In this document: positions 43,421-52,517 of the stretch, piece after piece
Numbering within the stretch: the stretch's first letter is position 1
Layout: each line of letters begins with the position of its first letter
Source: Chloroflexota bacterium
Lineage (GTDB): Bacteria > Chloroflexota > Anaerolineae > Anaerolineales > UBA4823
Assembly (NCBI GenBank): GCA_029265355.1
Contig: JAJUJL010000006.1
Span: 124,001 to 188,000 of the forward strand
Length of the DNA: 64,000 nucleotides
Reading direction: 5' to 3'
Translations under genes and position numbers: made by a program
Notes under the pieces: generated by a model
Database searches by the model: none
Seen by the model: the letters and a program-made list of their open reading frames with translations, nothing else
What the model was told of the DNA's origin: nothing

Positions 43421-44959
43421 ATGTTCACCGATGCACCCGGCGCGACGAAGCGCCCTGGGAAGATGGTAAGCTGGCTGGTGTGGATGATCGCCTTTGCGAT
43501 CGCATACGCCCAATCCCCGCTGTTCACCTCCAATCAGAACCAGTACTTTTTGCACGGGCTGGCCAGGGCAGGCTTGGGACGCCTGAACGCTGATTGGCTG
43601 GCAAATACGCTCGATCCCACGCCGGTCTTCAGCTTGCTGGTGGAATGGTGCTACCGGATATTTCAGAGCACGGCGGTATTTTATGCGATTTACGCCGTCT
43701 TGATGGGTATTTACCTGTACAGCCTGTATATCATCGCCAGCCACGTTTTTGCCTGGGAAGATCAAGCCGAGCGAAAAGCTATCTTTCTGGGGCTGGTCAC
43801 GCTGTTACACTCAGCCGGCTGGCGCTACGCGCTGTCCCAGTTTTTGAGCAGTAACTGGACTTATGTGCTGGAAGATGGGGTCGCTGACCAGCGCATGTTG
43901 GGCACAGTGTTGCAGCCAAGCGCCTTCGGCGTGTTGCTACTGCTCTCGGTGGCGGTGTTCCTGCGCGGCCGTTTATACCTGGCCCTGGCGTTGAATGTGC
44001 TGGCGGCAAGCATGCACCCAACTTACCTGTTCAGCGCGGGGGTGCTTTCGGCGACGTACCTGGCGATCGCCTGGCGGCGAGATGGTAGCTTGACGAGGGC
44101 GCTCCTGGCAGGTCTGCTTGCGTTGCTGATGGTGGCGCCGATCTTGATCTATACCTACACCGTTTTTGCAGGGGGAGATCCGCAGGCTGCGACTGAAGCG
44201 CGGCATATCCTGGTGAGCTTCCGCATTCCACACCACGCCCTGTTTGCCTGGTGGTGGGATGGCACGGTGGTCTTCAAGGTGTTGATGGTGCTGGCGGCGT
44301 TGTGGCTATCGCGCCGCTCGGCGCTCTTTTCGATATTGATGGTAGGATTTGCGAGTGGGGGAGTGTTGACGCTGGTCCAGGTATTGATCGGTAGCGAGGC
44401 GCTGGCGCTGCTCTTTCCGTGGCGCATATCGATCTTGTTGGTGCCGCTGTCGCTGGGCGTGATCCTGGGTGCGCTCGTTCTGCGCATAGATAACCGGCTG
44501 ACAACGCTAATCGCTCGCCGGGCAGCGACCTGGGGGATGTTAACCCTGACGACCCTGGCGGTGGCTGCCGGCATCTACCGGTTTGCGTACGATATACAAC
44601 GCCAGGCAGGTTACCCTGAGCGTCCATTGATGGCATACGTGCAGCAGCACCAGGACCCACAGGATGTGTACCTGATTCCAATCAAAATGCAGGATTTTCG
44701 CCTGGCGACCGGCGCGCCAGTCTTCGTGGATTTCAAGGCTATCCCTTATAAGGATACCGACGTGTTAGAGTGGCACCGGCGAGTGCGACTGGCGGAGCGC
44801 TTTTATAAAACACCTGATTGCCAACTTTTAGAAGAGATCGCCAGTTCAGGACATGTGACTCACCTGGTGTGGCCTGCCAATGAGCGGCTGGACTGCCCAG
44901 CGCTGGAGGCGGTGTACCAGGATGAGGCGTATTGGCTTTTTCAGATCAAGCATCCTTAG
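43421..44959 (+). CDS. Large multi-helix membrane protein, glycosyltransferase-C-like
   Basis: 512 residues if started at ATG 43421; TTG 43337 and ATG 43463 are alternatives, and none has a strong ribosome site. About ten hydrophobic helices with short loops are followed by a ~115-residue soluble C-terminal domain (MAYVQQHQDPQDVYLIPIKMQDFRL). This layout resembles GT-C-type or DUF6798-type membrane proteins. No catalytic motif is certain. A TATTAT at 43327-43332 may be its -10 element. Confidence 0.7.
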   Translation: MFTDAPGATKRPGKMVSWLVWMIAFAIAYAQSPLFTSNQNQYFLHGLARAGLGRLNADWLANTLDPTPVFSLLVEWCYRIFQSTAVFYAIYAVLMGIYLYSLYIIASHVFAWEDQAERKAIFLGLVTLLHSAGWRYALSQFLSSNWTYVLEDGVADQRMLGTVLQPSAFGVLLLLSVAVFLRGRLYLALALNVLAASMHPTYLFSAGVLSATYLAIAWRRDGSLTRALLAGLLALLMVAPILIYTYTVFAGGDPQAATEARHILVSFRIPHHALFAWWWDGTVVFKVLMVLAALWLSRRSALFSILMVGFASGGVLTLVQVLIGSEALALLFPWRISILLVPLSLGVILGALVLRIDNRLTTLIARRAATWGMLTLTTLAVAAGIYRFAYDIQRQAGYPERPLMAYVQQHQDPQDVYLIPIKMQDFRLATGAPVFVDFKAIPYKDTDVLEWHRRVRLAERFYKTPDCQLLEEIASSGHVTHLVWPANERLDCPALEAVYQDEAYWLFQIKHP

Positions 44960-45104
44960 GCCTGGTTTTGATGTATTCCAAGTGAGGGGTGATGATGGAA
45001 GCAGAGATTGCATGATGCGGTGGAATGGATATTGGTTCTCCTTGCAACCTCTGGTCAAAGATTGCGTAGATCAATTTAGATACAAACCAAGGAGACTGAT
45101 CACG

Positions 45105-45347
45105 ATGGACCTTTCAAAACGTTTATACCGCAGCCGCTCTGACCGCGTCTTTGCTGGTGTGTGTGGCGGCCTGGGTGAATACTTCGGCTTAGATGCGACC
45201 CTGATCCGCCTGGGGTTCGTGTTTGCCTCGCTGCTGGGCTGGTTTGGCCCTTTGCTGGCAGCTTACATCGTCATGATGATCGTGGTGCCAGAAACCGCTC
45301 CAGCCTCCAAGAGCGTGGTGGATGCTGAACCGGATACCATTATTTAG
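45105..45347 (+). CDS. PspC domain protein
   Basis: 80 residues. ATG 45105 has AAGGAG 10 bp upstream; the open frame upstream to 44880 overlaps the previous gene and is not used. The PspC core is complete: KRLYRSRSDRVFAGVCGGLGEYFGLD followed by a membrane helix (GFVFASLLGWFGPLLAAYIVMMIVVP). Such proteins act in membrane stress sensing. A strong terminator follows. Confidence 0.9.
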   Translation: MDLSKRLYRSRSDRVFAGVCGGLGEYFGLDATLIRLGFVFASLLGWFGPLLAAYIVMMIVVPETAPASKSVVDAEPDTII

Positions 45348-45371
45348 CCATTGCTTGCTCCTCTCCTCAAG

Positions 45372-45410
45372 CCTGCTGGCAGTGCAATAGCGCTGCCAGC
45401 AGGTTTTCTT
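45372..45410 (+). terminator. Hairpin terminator after the PspC gene
   Basis: Perfect 11-bp stem (45372-45382 with 45393-45403), 10-nt loop, then TTTTCTT. Confidence 0.85.
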
Positions 45411-45465
45411 ATCTGATACAATCGCCAGGTCGATAGTACATAAATCACCTTTGACTGGGGCTGGA

Positions 45466-46749
45466 ATGGCAAAATCCGCGTTTCAGGCGAGCAGGCCAGC
45501 AGGTTTTTCGGATTATTTATCACTGCTCACAACCAACCGTGATTACCGCTTGTTGTGGCTTGGCGAGGTGATCAGCCTGTTTGGCGACTGGTTCAACCTG
45601 ATTGCCTCGGCGGCGCTGGTTTCGCGGCTGACCTCGTCCGGACTGGCAGTGGGTGGTTTGTTTGTGTTGCGCATGCTGGCGCCGTTCCTGGTCAGCCCGT
45701 TGGCAGGCGTGGTCGCCGATCGCTACAACCGCAAACGCCTGCTGGTCATTGCGGATTTGCTGCGCGCCGGGGTGGTGCTGGGTTTCCTGCTGGTGCGAGA
45801 CGCCCAGCAGGTGTGGCTGCTCTACGGCCTGACAGCTATCCAGCTTGGCTTGAGCGGCATGTTTTTCCCGGCGCGCAATGCGCTGTTGCCCGATATTGTT
45901 TCTCGGCAGCATATCGGCGCGGCGAACGCGCTGAGCTCGGCCACCTGGTCGGTGATGCTGGCGTTCGGCGCCGCGGTGGGTGGGGTGGTCGCTGGGCGCT
46001 ATGGCATCTACACCTCCTTCGTGATCGATGCCGCCACTTTTATATTTTCAGCGATTTTGATCGCAGCCATCGGTTACCGCCAGCATGGAGGGCTGGCTGG
46101 CAGCGGTGGGTGGCGCCAGGCGCTGGGCCAATACCTGGAGGGCCTGGGCTACCTGGCGAGGCGCAGAGATGTCTTAATGATCGCGATTCAAAAAGGTGTC
46201 ATGGCCCTGGCGGTGGGTGGCGCTTACCAGGTCGTGCAGGTGGTGATTGCGGAGCAGGTTTATAGGATTGGCGAGGGCGGTAGCACAAGCCTGGGCATCC
46301 AATACGCTGTGGCAGGCATTGGCACTGGACTGGGGCCGATCCTGGCGCGCCGCTTGAGCGGCGATCAAAGCGCAGCGCTGCGACGCATGTTGCTGTGGGG
46401 GTGGGTGATGAGTGCGATGGGGCTGGTCATCTCAGCGCCAATGGTTTCATTCGGCGTTGTTTTATTGGGGCAAACGCTGCGAGCGGCAGGCTCGGGGATC
46501 AACTGGGTGTTCACCACACAGCTCCTGCTGCAAGAGCTGCCAGAGGAGGTGCGCGGGCGCGTTTTCTCCACCGATTTTGCGCTTTTTTCGCTGGCGAGCG
46601 CGGTGGCGGCTTACCTGGGCGGCTGGTTGTTCGACCGCGCCGGGCTTGGGGTGGGCGCGGTACAGTGGTTGATGGCCATTGCCACTACACTGGCAGGGCT
46701 CGTGTGGCTGGCATGGCTGCTGCGCGAGAGAGGCGAGGCCAATTCGTGA
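45466..46749 (+). CDS. MFS transporter, efflux type
   Basis: 427 residues from ATG 45466. Twelve hydrophobic helices are visible. The N-terminal region YRLLWLGEVISLFGDWFNLIA and the loop GVVADRYNRKRLLVIADLLRA (MFS loop 2-3 signature) resemble macrolide-efflux (MefA-like) transporters. The second-half signature is LARRLSGDQ. A TACAAT at 45418-45423 may be the -10. It ends 10 bp from the convergent membrane-protein gene. Substrate unknown. Confidence 0.9.
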   Translation: MAKSAFQASRPAGFSDYLSLLTTNRDYRLLWLGEVISLFGDWFNLIASAALVSRLTSSGLAVGGLFVLRMLAPFLVSPLAGVVADRYNRKRLLVIADLLRAGVVLGFLLVRDAQQVWLLYGLTAIQLGLSGMFFPARNALLPDIVSRQHIGAANALSSATWSVMLAFGAAVGGVVAGRYGIYTSFVIDAATFIFSAILIAAIGYRQHGGLAGSGGWRQALGQYLEGLGYLARRRDVLMIAIQKGVMALAVGGAYQVVQVVIAEQVYRIGEGGSTSLGIQYAVAGIGTGLGPILARRLSGDQSAALRRMLLWGWVMSAMGLVISAPMVSFGVVLLGQTLRAAGSGINWVFTTQLLLQELPEEVRGRVFSTDFALFSLASAVAAYLGGWLFDRAGLGVGAVQWLMAIATTLAGLVWLAWLLRERGEANS

Positions 46750-46759
46750 TTTCCAGCGT

Positions 46760-47488
46760 TTAGGCGGTCACGGTTTGTTGGCGATCGCGCAGCGCATAGG
46801 GCAGGTAGAGGAGTGTGCAGAGCAGCAGGGCGATGGCTTCCAGGCTGAGCACATACCAGGGCCACGGGCCGAGCACATCGATCAGGCTGGCGGTGTCCGG
46901 CTTGCGCATGATGAACAGGTAATTGCTGCCCAGTATGGTATTGATGGCCGCTACCACCAGCATATACAGGTTGCCCCAAATGATGACGCGCTTGAGCGAG
47001 CTCCAATAAGGGCGGTAGCCCTCCACGAAGGTCATGTAAATCGCAGCGATGACGATGGCGCCGTGCGAGATGATCACCTGGAAGAATCGAAAGTGTGGAA
47101 AGCCATAGGCGCCTGCATCGGGTGTGAGCAGGGCTTGCGTGGCGCCCGCGATGCCCAGGAAATAGGAAAATTCGTAGATTGCATAGCTCTTGCGGATGAG
47201 CATATAGGCGCTCAACCATACCAGCACACTACATAAATGAAAAGGCAGCATGGTCTGCAATGTCCACTGCCCGGTGGCGTAGTTCCAGACGTGCCAGGCC
47301 AGTTCATTGAGAACCAGGATGGCGGCCAGCGCATAGCGGGCGACCAGTTTGCCCCGTGAGCTGAAGTTGCGGCGATTGACGATGACCAGGGTGATGATGA
47401 GAATCACAACAGCCAGCGCGATCAAGTGGGCGCGTCCAAACAATTCGAAGGGTGGGCCGGGCCAGTCTTTGGCAAAAAATGCTTCCAT
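46760..47488 (-). CDS. YwaF / TIGR02206-type integral membrane protein
   Basis: 242 residues with about seven hydrophobic helices. The family pattern is visible: N-terminal FELFGRAHLIALAVVILIITL, MLPFHLCSVLVWLSAYML, FSYFLGIAGATQALLTPDAG..FPHFRFFQVIISHGAIVIAAIYM, and RKPDTASLIDVLGPWPWYVLSLE. Function in the family is not established. ATG 47488 has GGGAGGCATTC upstream. Confidence 0.85.
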   Translation of the reverse strand: MEAFFAKDWPGPPFELFGRAHLIALAVVILIITLVIVNRRNFSSRGKLVARYALAAILVLNELAWHVWNYATGQWTLQTMLPFHLCSVLVWLSAYMLIRKSYAIYEFSYFLGIAGATQALLTPDAGAYGFPHFRFFQVIISHGAIVIAAIYMTFVEGYRPYWSSLKRVIIWGNLYMLVVAAINTILGSNYLFIMRKPDTASLIDVLGPWPWYVLSLEAIALLLCTLLYLPYALRDRQQTVTA

Positions 47489-47626
47489 GAATGCCTCCCG
47501 ATGAAGAAAGGGGTGTTTAAGGCCTCATCCCGTGATCAGGTTAGCATACTAAACACTGTACTACGGAAATCGATCTGCTGCAACTGCTTGCTTGCAGTAA
47601 AATAATGGGCAATCAGGAGCAAAGCT

Positions 47627-48400
47627 ATGAAACTATCCATCGGACAAGAAGCCCCCGATTTCACGCTTCCCAGCCACCTGGATAAGACAGTGCGCCTGCG
47701 CGATTTTCGCGGCAAGAACGTGGTGCTGGTCTTTTTCCCGCTGGCGTGGACGCCGATATGAACAAGCCAGATCCCGTCTTACCAGGCCGAGCTGGCCGAG
47801 TTTGAGGGATTGAATGCCCAGGTGCTGGGCATATCGGTGGATCACGTACCTTGTTTGAAAGCCTGGGCTGAAAGCCTGAAGGGCATCGAGTACCCGCTGC
47901 TGAGCGATTTTTGGCCGCATGGGGCGGTTGCGCAGCTTTACGGGGTGTTTCGTCCGGATGGACGCAGCGAGCGCGCCATCTTTGTCATCGATCGCTGGGG
48001 CTGCATTCGCTACATCGACATTCATGACATCGACCATCAACCGGACAACGAAGAAATCCGCCAGGTGCTGCGGCGCATCGATCCGCAGGCAGCGGCGAGA
48101 GTGCGCGAGCAGCGCGCCGCTGCGGAGTTCACCCCGCCGCAAGGCGGTATTGTGCTCTACTGCACCTCCTGGTGCCCAGACTGCAAGCGTGTGCGGCGCT
48201 GGCTGGAAGAGCGGGGCTTGCAATACACAGAGTATGACATCGATGTCGAACCAGGCGCAGCGGCGCGGGTCAAAGGCTGGGCTAACGGCAACCGCACCAC
48301 GCCGACCATCGATGTTGGTGGACAAGTGATCGTGGGTTACAGGATGGAGCAGCTCGAACAGGCCGTGCAGGCCTGGCGGCAGTCGCATCCGGGGGATTGA
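47627..48400 (+). CDS. Selenoprotein peroxiredoxin-glutaredoxin fusion (TGA = Sec45)
   Basis: 257 residues if TGA 47759-47761 is read as selenocysteine. ATG 47627 has CAGGAGC 6 bp upstream. Residues 1-~160 are an AhpE/AhpC-type peroxiredoxin: [28 protein letters not shown]-Sec45-TSQIPSYQ, then ISVDH and [14 protein letters not shown] with the conserved Arg. In relatives position 45 is the peroxidatic Cys of TxxC. Residues about 170-257 are a glutaredoxin/mycoredoxin-like domain, [12 protein letters not shown] with CPDC at 183-186 and a TTPTIDVGG cis-Pro. The frame is intact after the TGA. It probably reduces peroxides, with its own Grx domain recycling the selenenic form. A nonsense mutation is the alternative. 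Confidence 0.82.
47778..47800 (+). promoter_or_regulatory. Candidate bacterial SECIS hairpin
   Basis: Seventeen bases after the TGA: CTT (47778-47780), CCAG (47782-47785), loop GCCGAG, CTGG (47792-47795), GAG (47798-47800). A 4-bp upper stem and a 3-bp lower stem are separated by an internal loop. The 6-nt apical loop starts with G about 24 nt after the TGA, within the range reported for bacterial SECIS elements. Confidence 0.5.
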
Positions 48401-50356
48401 TCAGCGCGCCCGGCGGATTTCTTCAACTGCCTCTGGGTTGACTAGCGAGGAAGTATCTCCGGGGTCCAGCCCCAGGTAGGCGGCGCGGATCATCCGCCGC
48501 ATCAGCTTGGCGTTGCGCGTCTTGGGCAGTTCACTGACGAATAGAATTTCTTTCGGCGCGAGCGGTTTTCCCAGGGCGTCCACCAGCATTTGCCGCAGCT
48601 CATCTTTCAGCTCTGAACATTCCTGGCAGGCTTCTTGCAGCACGCAGAAAGCCACCACGGCGTTGCCCTTGATCTCATCCGGCACGCCGATCGCAGCGGC
48701 TTCGACAACATTGGGGTGTTGCACCAGCACGGATTCCACTTCGGCGGGTCCCAGGCGTTTGCCAGCTACCTTGATGGTATCGTCCGAGCGCCCCAGTATG
48801 TACCACATGCCGTCTTCGTCAATAGCGGCGAAATCACCGTGCACCCACACACCGGGCCAGCGCGACCAGTAGGTTTGCTCATAACGCTGAGGGTCCTTCC
48901 AGAAGCCACGCGTGATACCGATCCAGGGGGATTTGATCACCAGCTCGCCCACCTGGCCGCGCACTGGCTGACCATGCTCATCGAGCACATCGGCCAGCAT
49001 GCCAGGGCAGGCGGCGGAAAAGGCGCAGGGTTTGAGCGGCAGGATCGGGTTACCCATCACAATGCCGCCGGCCAGCTCGGTGCCGCCAGAGTAGTTGATG
49101 ATCGGCTTTTTGCCTTCCAGCACCACGTTGAACAGCCACATCCAGGGGTCGGGATTCCAGGTTTCGCCAGTGGATGCCACCAAGCGCAGGGAGGACAGGT
49201 CGTGAGCGCGCACTGGCGCTTCGCCGTGTGGGATCAGAGATCGAATAAAGGTGGGCGACACACCCAGGGCGTTGATCCTGTGCCGGGCGACCATCTCCCA
49301 GGTGCGGTGCGGACCGGGGTAGTCCGGCGCGCCATCGTAGAGCAGCATGGTGGCTTGCAGGATCAGGCTGCCAAAGACCAGCCAGGGTCCCATCATCCAA
49401 CCCATATCGGTGATCCAGTAGATCACCTGCCCGGGATGGATATCCGTGCCGAAAGCCATATCCTGGGAAGCTTTGACCGGAAAGCTGCAATGGGTATGCA
49501 CCGCGCCTTTTGGTTTTCCGGTAGTGCCGGAAGTGTAGATGATCATCATCACATCATCGGCGGCGGTGTCGGCTGTCTCAGCTTCAACAGGCTGGGAGGC
49601 GACCAGCTCGTGCCACCAATGATCGCGCCCCGGCTGCATGGATGTCTCGACACCTGTGCGCTGGAGCACGAGCATGTGTTCCAGGGTGGGCACGTGATTG
49701 GCGGCTTCATCAGCAAGCGGTTTAATCGCCACCGCCTTGCCGCGACGGTAGAGCCCGTCAGAGGTGACGATCGCCTTTGCTCCAGCGTCTGAAAGGCGCG
49801 TCGCCACCGCGCCGGCGCCGTAGCCGGAGAATAGAGGCAGAATCACGCCGCCAATTTTGGCGATCGCCAACAGGGCGGCAACAATCTCAGGCGTCATCGG
49901 CATGAATAAGCCGACTGCGTCCCCTGGACCAATGCCCAGGCTGCGCAGGGCATTGGCGGCTTGGTTGGTCAGGCGATAGAGCTCGCCATAGGTGAGCCGG
50001 CGCACAGAGCCTTCCTCGCCTTCCCAGATCAGGGCGGTCTGGGACTCAACCGGCGTGCCGATGTATTTATCCAGGCAGTTGTGGATAATATTCATGCGCC
50101 CGTCCACGCACCAGCGCGGCCAGGCGCTGCCGCGGCCGGTATCCAGAATTTGGGTGTAGGGCTGGGAGAAGCGGATATCCAGGAAGGAGAGCAGGGCCTC
50201 GGTGAACCAACCGGGATCGCTGGTTGAGCGCTGCATCAATTCGTCGTAACTGGCGATGTCGAAGCGCTGCATGAAGCGCGTCAGGTTGGCGTTATCGACG
50301 TAGTCAGATGTTGGCTGCCAGACGACTGGCCCGCCAATGCTTATTCCCTCACTCAT
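48401..50356 (-). CDS. AMP-forming acyl-CoA (acetyl-CoA-like) synthetase
   Basis: 651 residues. It activates a short-chain acid with ATP and CoA. The adenylate motifs are complete: IIYTSGTTGKPKGAVHTH (P-loop), YSGGTELAGG, WVHGDFAAIDEDGMWYILGRSDDTIKVAGKRLGPAEVE and the C-terminal catalytic Lys region TRNAKLMRRMIR. The ACS-type N-terminus and WITDMGWMMGPW resemble acetyl/propionyl-CoA synthetases. Its stop codon abuts that of the selenoprotein gene with no base between. Activating propionate or acetate would fit the methylmalonyl-CoA genes in the window; that is inference. Confidence 0.93.
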   Translation of the reverse strand: MSEGISIGGPVVWQPTSDYVDNANLTRFMQRFDIASYDELMQRSTSDPGWFTEALLSFLDIRFSQPYTQILDTGRGSAWPRWCVDGRMNIIHNCLDKYIGTPVESQTALIWEGEEGSVRRLTYGELYRLTNQAANALRSLGIGPGDAVGLFMPMTPEIVAALLAIAKIGGVILPLFSGYGAGAVATRLSDAGAKAIVTSDGLYRRGKAVAIKPLADEAANHVPTLEHMLVLQRTGVETSMQPGRDHWWHELVASQPVEAETADTAADDVMMIIYTSGTTGKPKGAVHTHCSFPVKASQDMAFGTDIHPGQVIYWITDMGWMMGPWLVFGSLILQATMLLYDGAPDYPGPHRTWEMVARHRINALGVSPTFIRSLIPHGEAPVRAHDLSSLRLVASTGETWNPDPWMWLFNVVLEGKKPIINYSGGTELAGGIVMGNPILPLKPCAFSAACPGMLADVLDEHGQPVRGQVGELVIKSPWIGITRGFWKDPQRYEQTYWSRWPGVWVHGDFAAIDEDGMWYILGRSDDTIKVAGKRLGPAEVESVLVQHPNVVEAAAIGVPDEIKGNAVVAFCVLQEACQECSELKDELRQMLVDALGKPLAPKEILFVSELPKTRNAKLMRRMIRAAYLGLDPGDTSSLVNPEAVEEIRRAR

Positions 50357-50473
50357 AGGATGCCTCCTTTGGCGAAAGGCTGGGCAAAGACCACCGAATA
50401 AAAAAAATTATAACATTGCTGGGGGAGATTCTTCGCTTGCCTCCCGACTCTCACGGTTTTGCATTCCCATTAC

Positions 50474-50687
50474 GTAGGGGCAGGTTTGTTCCAGCACGAT
50501 GCCTATTCCAAAACGCACACCTCTCAGGCCTTTCAATCCGATCGGTCAGGGCCAAAACCTGCCCTGTCTGTAAAGCATAACCACCTCTATGGGCGAGGGT
50601 GGGTTTTCGCCTGGAAAGACTGGATCGAAGATCCTGACGGAGGGTTCTCCGCGCCGGCGTGCGCTGCTGGTACAAACCCACCCCTAC
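50474..50687. repeat. Inverted-repeat element (copy 1)
   Basis: Arms 50474-50496 and 50665-50687 match as inverted copies at 20 of 23 positions, from GTAGGGG.. to ..CCCCTAC. Internal inverted copies of the GGCAGGTTT core lie at 50553-50564 and about 50595-50607, giving two hairpins. The right arm runs into the stop codon of the epimerase gene. This fills the 327-bp gap 50357-50683; no gene was seen there. Confidence 0.65.
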
Positions 50688-51682
50688 CGTAGGATGGCGA
50701 GGTTCTCCCTAAACCATCGCGCCGTATCTGCCAGGGTAAGCGCCAGCGGCCGGGGATGGTAGCCCAGCTCGCGACGGGCTTTGTCGCTGCTGATGAGCGA
50801 ATTGCTGGCCAGCACTTCCAGCGAGTAGGGGGTGAAGCGCGGCCGGGCGCCGGCCAGGCGGTAGTAGGACGGCATCAAGCGCGCTGCCAGGCGGCCCAAC
50901 CAGGGCGGGGCTTTGATCTTGACCAAAGGCGTTCCGAGCGCCTGCTGTACGGATTGGATGAGATCTTTGACGCTGATCTGCTCGCCGGATAGGATGTAAT
51001 TCTCACCGCACCGGCCTCGCTCGCTTGCCAGAATCAACCCCTGGGCGACATCGCGCACGTCCACAAAGTCGTAGGCGCCGTCGATATAGAGCATGGGCCG
51101 GCCGCGCACACAATCCAGGATGATATTGCCCATCTCTGACAGGCGGTAATCGTGCGGGCCGATCACACCGGTTGGGCAAGCGATGACCACATCCAGGCCT
51201 TCACACGCGGCCTGCTGGACGAGCAGCGACGCTTGCGCCTTGGAGCGGTCATAAGCGCCGTAGGGGTTGTCTGGGTCGTAGGGCAGCGATTCGTCCACCA
51301 CCAAGCCATGTGGTATGCGCCGCAGAGCGTGAATCGAGCTGGTGTAAACCAGGCGCCGCGCCCCAGATTGCTGGAAGGCGCACAGCACGTTACGGGTGCC
51401 GACGACATTTATCAGATGCAGAGTGGGATCATTTCCCGGCAGGATAGAAATGGCGCCTGCCAGGTGATAAACGGTGTTCACCTGGTGCATGGCCGCCAGC
51501 AGGGAGGGGTAGTCGAGCAGGTTGCCTTCAACTAACTCCACATCCACCCCGCGCAGCGGGGTGAGATCTTCGCCGGGCAGCACCAGGGCGCGCACTTCTT
51601 CCCCGGCGCAGGAAAGCAGGCGCGCCAGCACGTTGCCAATGTGACCGGTGGCTCCAGTAACCAGGCTCAGGCCGCCGGGCAT
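50684..51682 (-). CDS. NAD-dependent epimerase / dihydroflavonol-reductase-like (SDR)
   Basis: 332 residues from ATG 51682; the upstream frame to 51910 lies inside the TetR gene. Extended SDR signs: LVTGATGHIGNVLARLL (TGxxGxxG cofactor loop), VYHLAGA, YTSSIHAL, YDRSKAQAS (YxxxK catalytic pair, with its Ser in TSS) and PTGVIGPHD. It likely acts on a sugar or sterol-like/hydroxy substrate with NAD(P). It overlaps the upstream TetR gene by 16 bp and is almost certainly co-transcribed with it. Confidence 0.9.
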   Translation of the reverse strand: MPGGLSLVTGATGHIGNVLARLLSCAGEEVRALVLPGEDLTPLRGVDVELVEGNLLDYPSLLAAMHQVNTVYHLAGAISILPGNDPTLHLINVVGTRNVLCAFQQSGARRLVYTSSIHALRRIPHGLVVDESLPYDPDNPYGAYDRSKAQASLLVQQAACEGLDVVIACPTGVIGPHDYRLSEMGNIILDCVRGRPMLYIDGAYDFVDVRDVAQGLILASERGRCGENYILSGEQISVKDLIQSVQQALGTPLVKIKAPPWLGRLAARLMPSYYRLAGARPRFTPYSLEVLASNSLISSDKARRELGYHPRPLALTLADTARWFRENLAILR

Positions 51683-52263
51683 GCAAACCCCTCGACCAGC
51701 AGGCGCACGCTGCTTTCGATCTCGGCAGGCCAGTCGGCGCCCTGTGGATCGAACAGCCCCTGCATGAGCAGCCCCAGGGCGGTTGCCACCAGCAAGCGGG
51801 CGGCTGTATCTGGGTGCACGGAGCGGAAGGCGCCGCCCTGGATGCCGGAGCGGATCAGGCCAGCAAAATACTGTTGGTAGCGGTGATAGGGAGCGATGGC
51901 TGCCTGCCACAGCTCGGGATCGCGCTGCGCCTGCACCCAGAACTCGAGCAGGATGGCGAGATTCACATCCGCTGCCCGGAAGACCTGCCCGGCGATGCGG
52001 CTCATCTGCAGCAGGGCAGTGGGAATGTCAGCGCTGTCCTGGTAAGCCTGCTGAAAGCTGCGGTCCAGGTCTGCCAGCCAGGCTTCCATCAGCGCCAGGA
52101 AGATGGCTTGCTTGGTAGGGAAGTGGTGGTAGAAGGCGCCTTTGCTGGCGCCGGCGGCGCTGCAGATTTCGGCGACGGAGGTAGCCTGGTAACCGCGCTG
52201 TGAGAACAGGCGCAGGGCGGCTTCCATGAGCTGCAAGCGAGTTTCGAGGCTGCGAGGTTGCAT
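51667..52263 (-). CDS. TetR family regulator of the epimerase operon
   Basis: 198 residues from ATG 52263 (AGAGGA 7 bp upstream). The HTH is typical: TRLQLMEAALRLFSQRGYQATSVAEICSAAGASKGAFYHHFPTKQAIF. The C-terminal TetR_C domain has AQRDPELWQAAIAPYHRYQQYF. A palindromic operator lies 18 bp upstream of the ATG, consistent with autoregulation. It overlaps the epimerase gene by 16 bp, making a two-gene self-controlled operon. Confidence 0.92.
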   Translation of the reverse strand: MQPRSLETRLQLMEAALRLFSQRGYQATSVAEICSAAGASKGAFYHHFPTKQAIFLALMEAWLADLDRSFQQAYQDSADIPTALLQMSRIAGQVFRAADVNLAILLEFWVQAQRDPELWQAAIAPYHRYQQYFAGLIRSGIQGGAFRSVHPDTAARLLVATALGLLMQGLFDPQGADWPAEIESSVRLLVEGFACPAA

Positions 52264-52281
52264 TGGAAATCCTCTTGTAAA

Positions 52282-52299
52282 ATACCGACTGGTCGGTAT
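52282..52299. promoter_or_regulatory. TetR operator palindrome
   Basis: Perfect 18-bp palindrome ATACCGAC-TG-GTCGGTAT, 19 bp before the TetR ATG. The ACCGAC..GTCGGT core is common for TetR-family operators. The remaining gap to 52517 shows no gene. Confidence 0.8.
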
Positions 52300-52517
52300 G
52301 ATTCTAACTAAACATGGAAAGACTGTCAAGAATTCATAAGGTGGGTACAGGATATGCGCATCGTGTCGTTATTGCGTGGAATTGCAACATATCATCAAAT
52401 TTATTTCATTTTCCGCGATCATTAAGATACCCAGGGGGAACGAGTGGAAAGCCCCCCAGGGAAACCTTCTCAAGTCAATACCCGCGCCAACCTTCTTTGA
52501 CGTTTAAGGGGGGGAAA

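Noticed and set aside
48635-49792. 385-residue frame opposite the acyl-CoA synthetase
   Set aside because: The synthetase on the other strand has all family motifs; the antisense frame is His/Gly-rich without recognisable domains.
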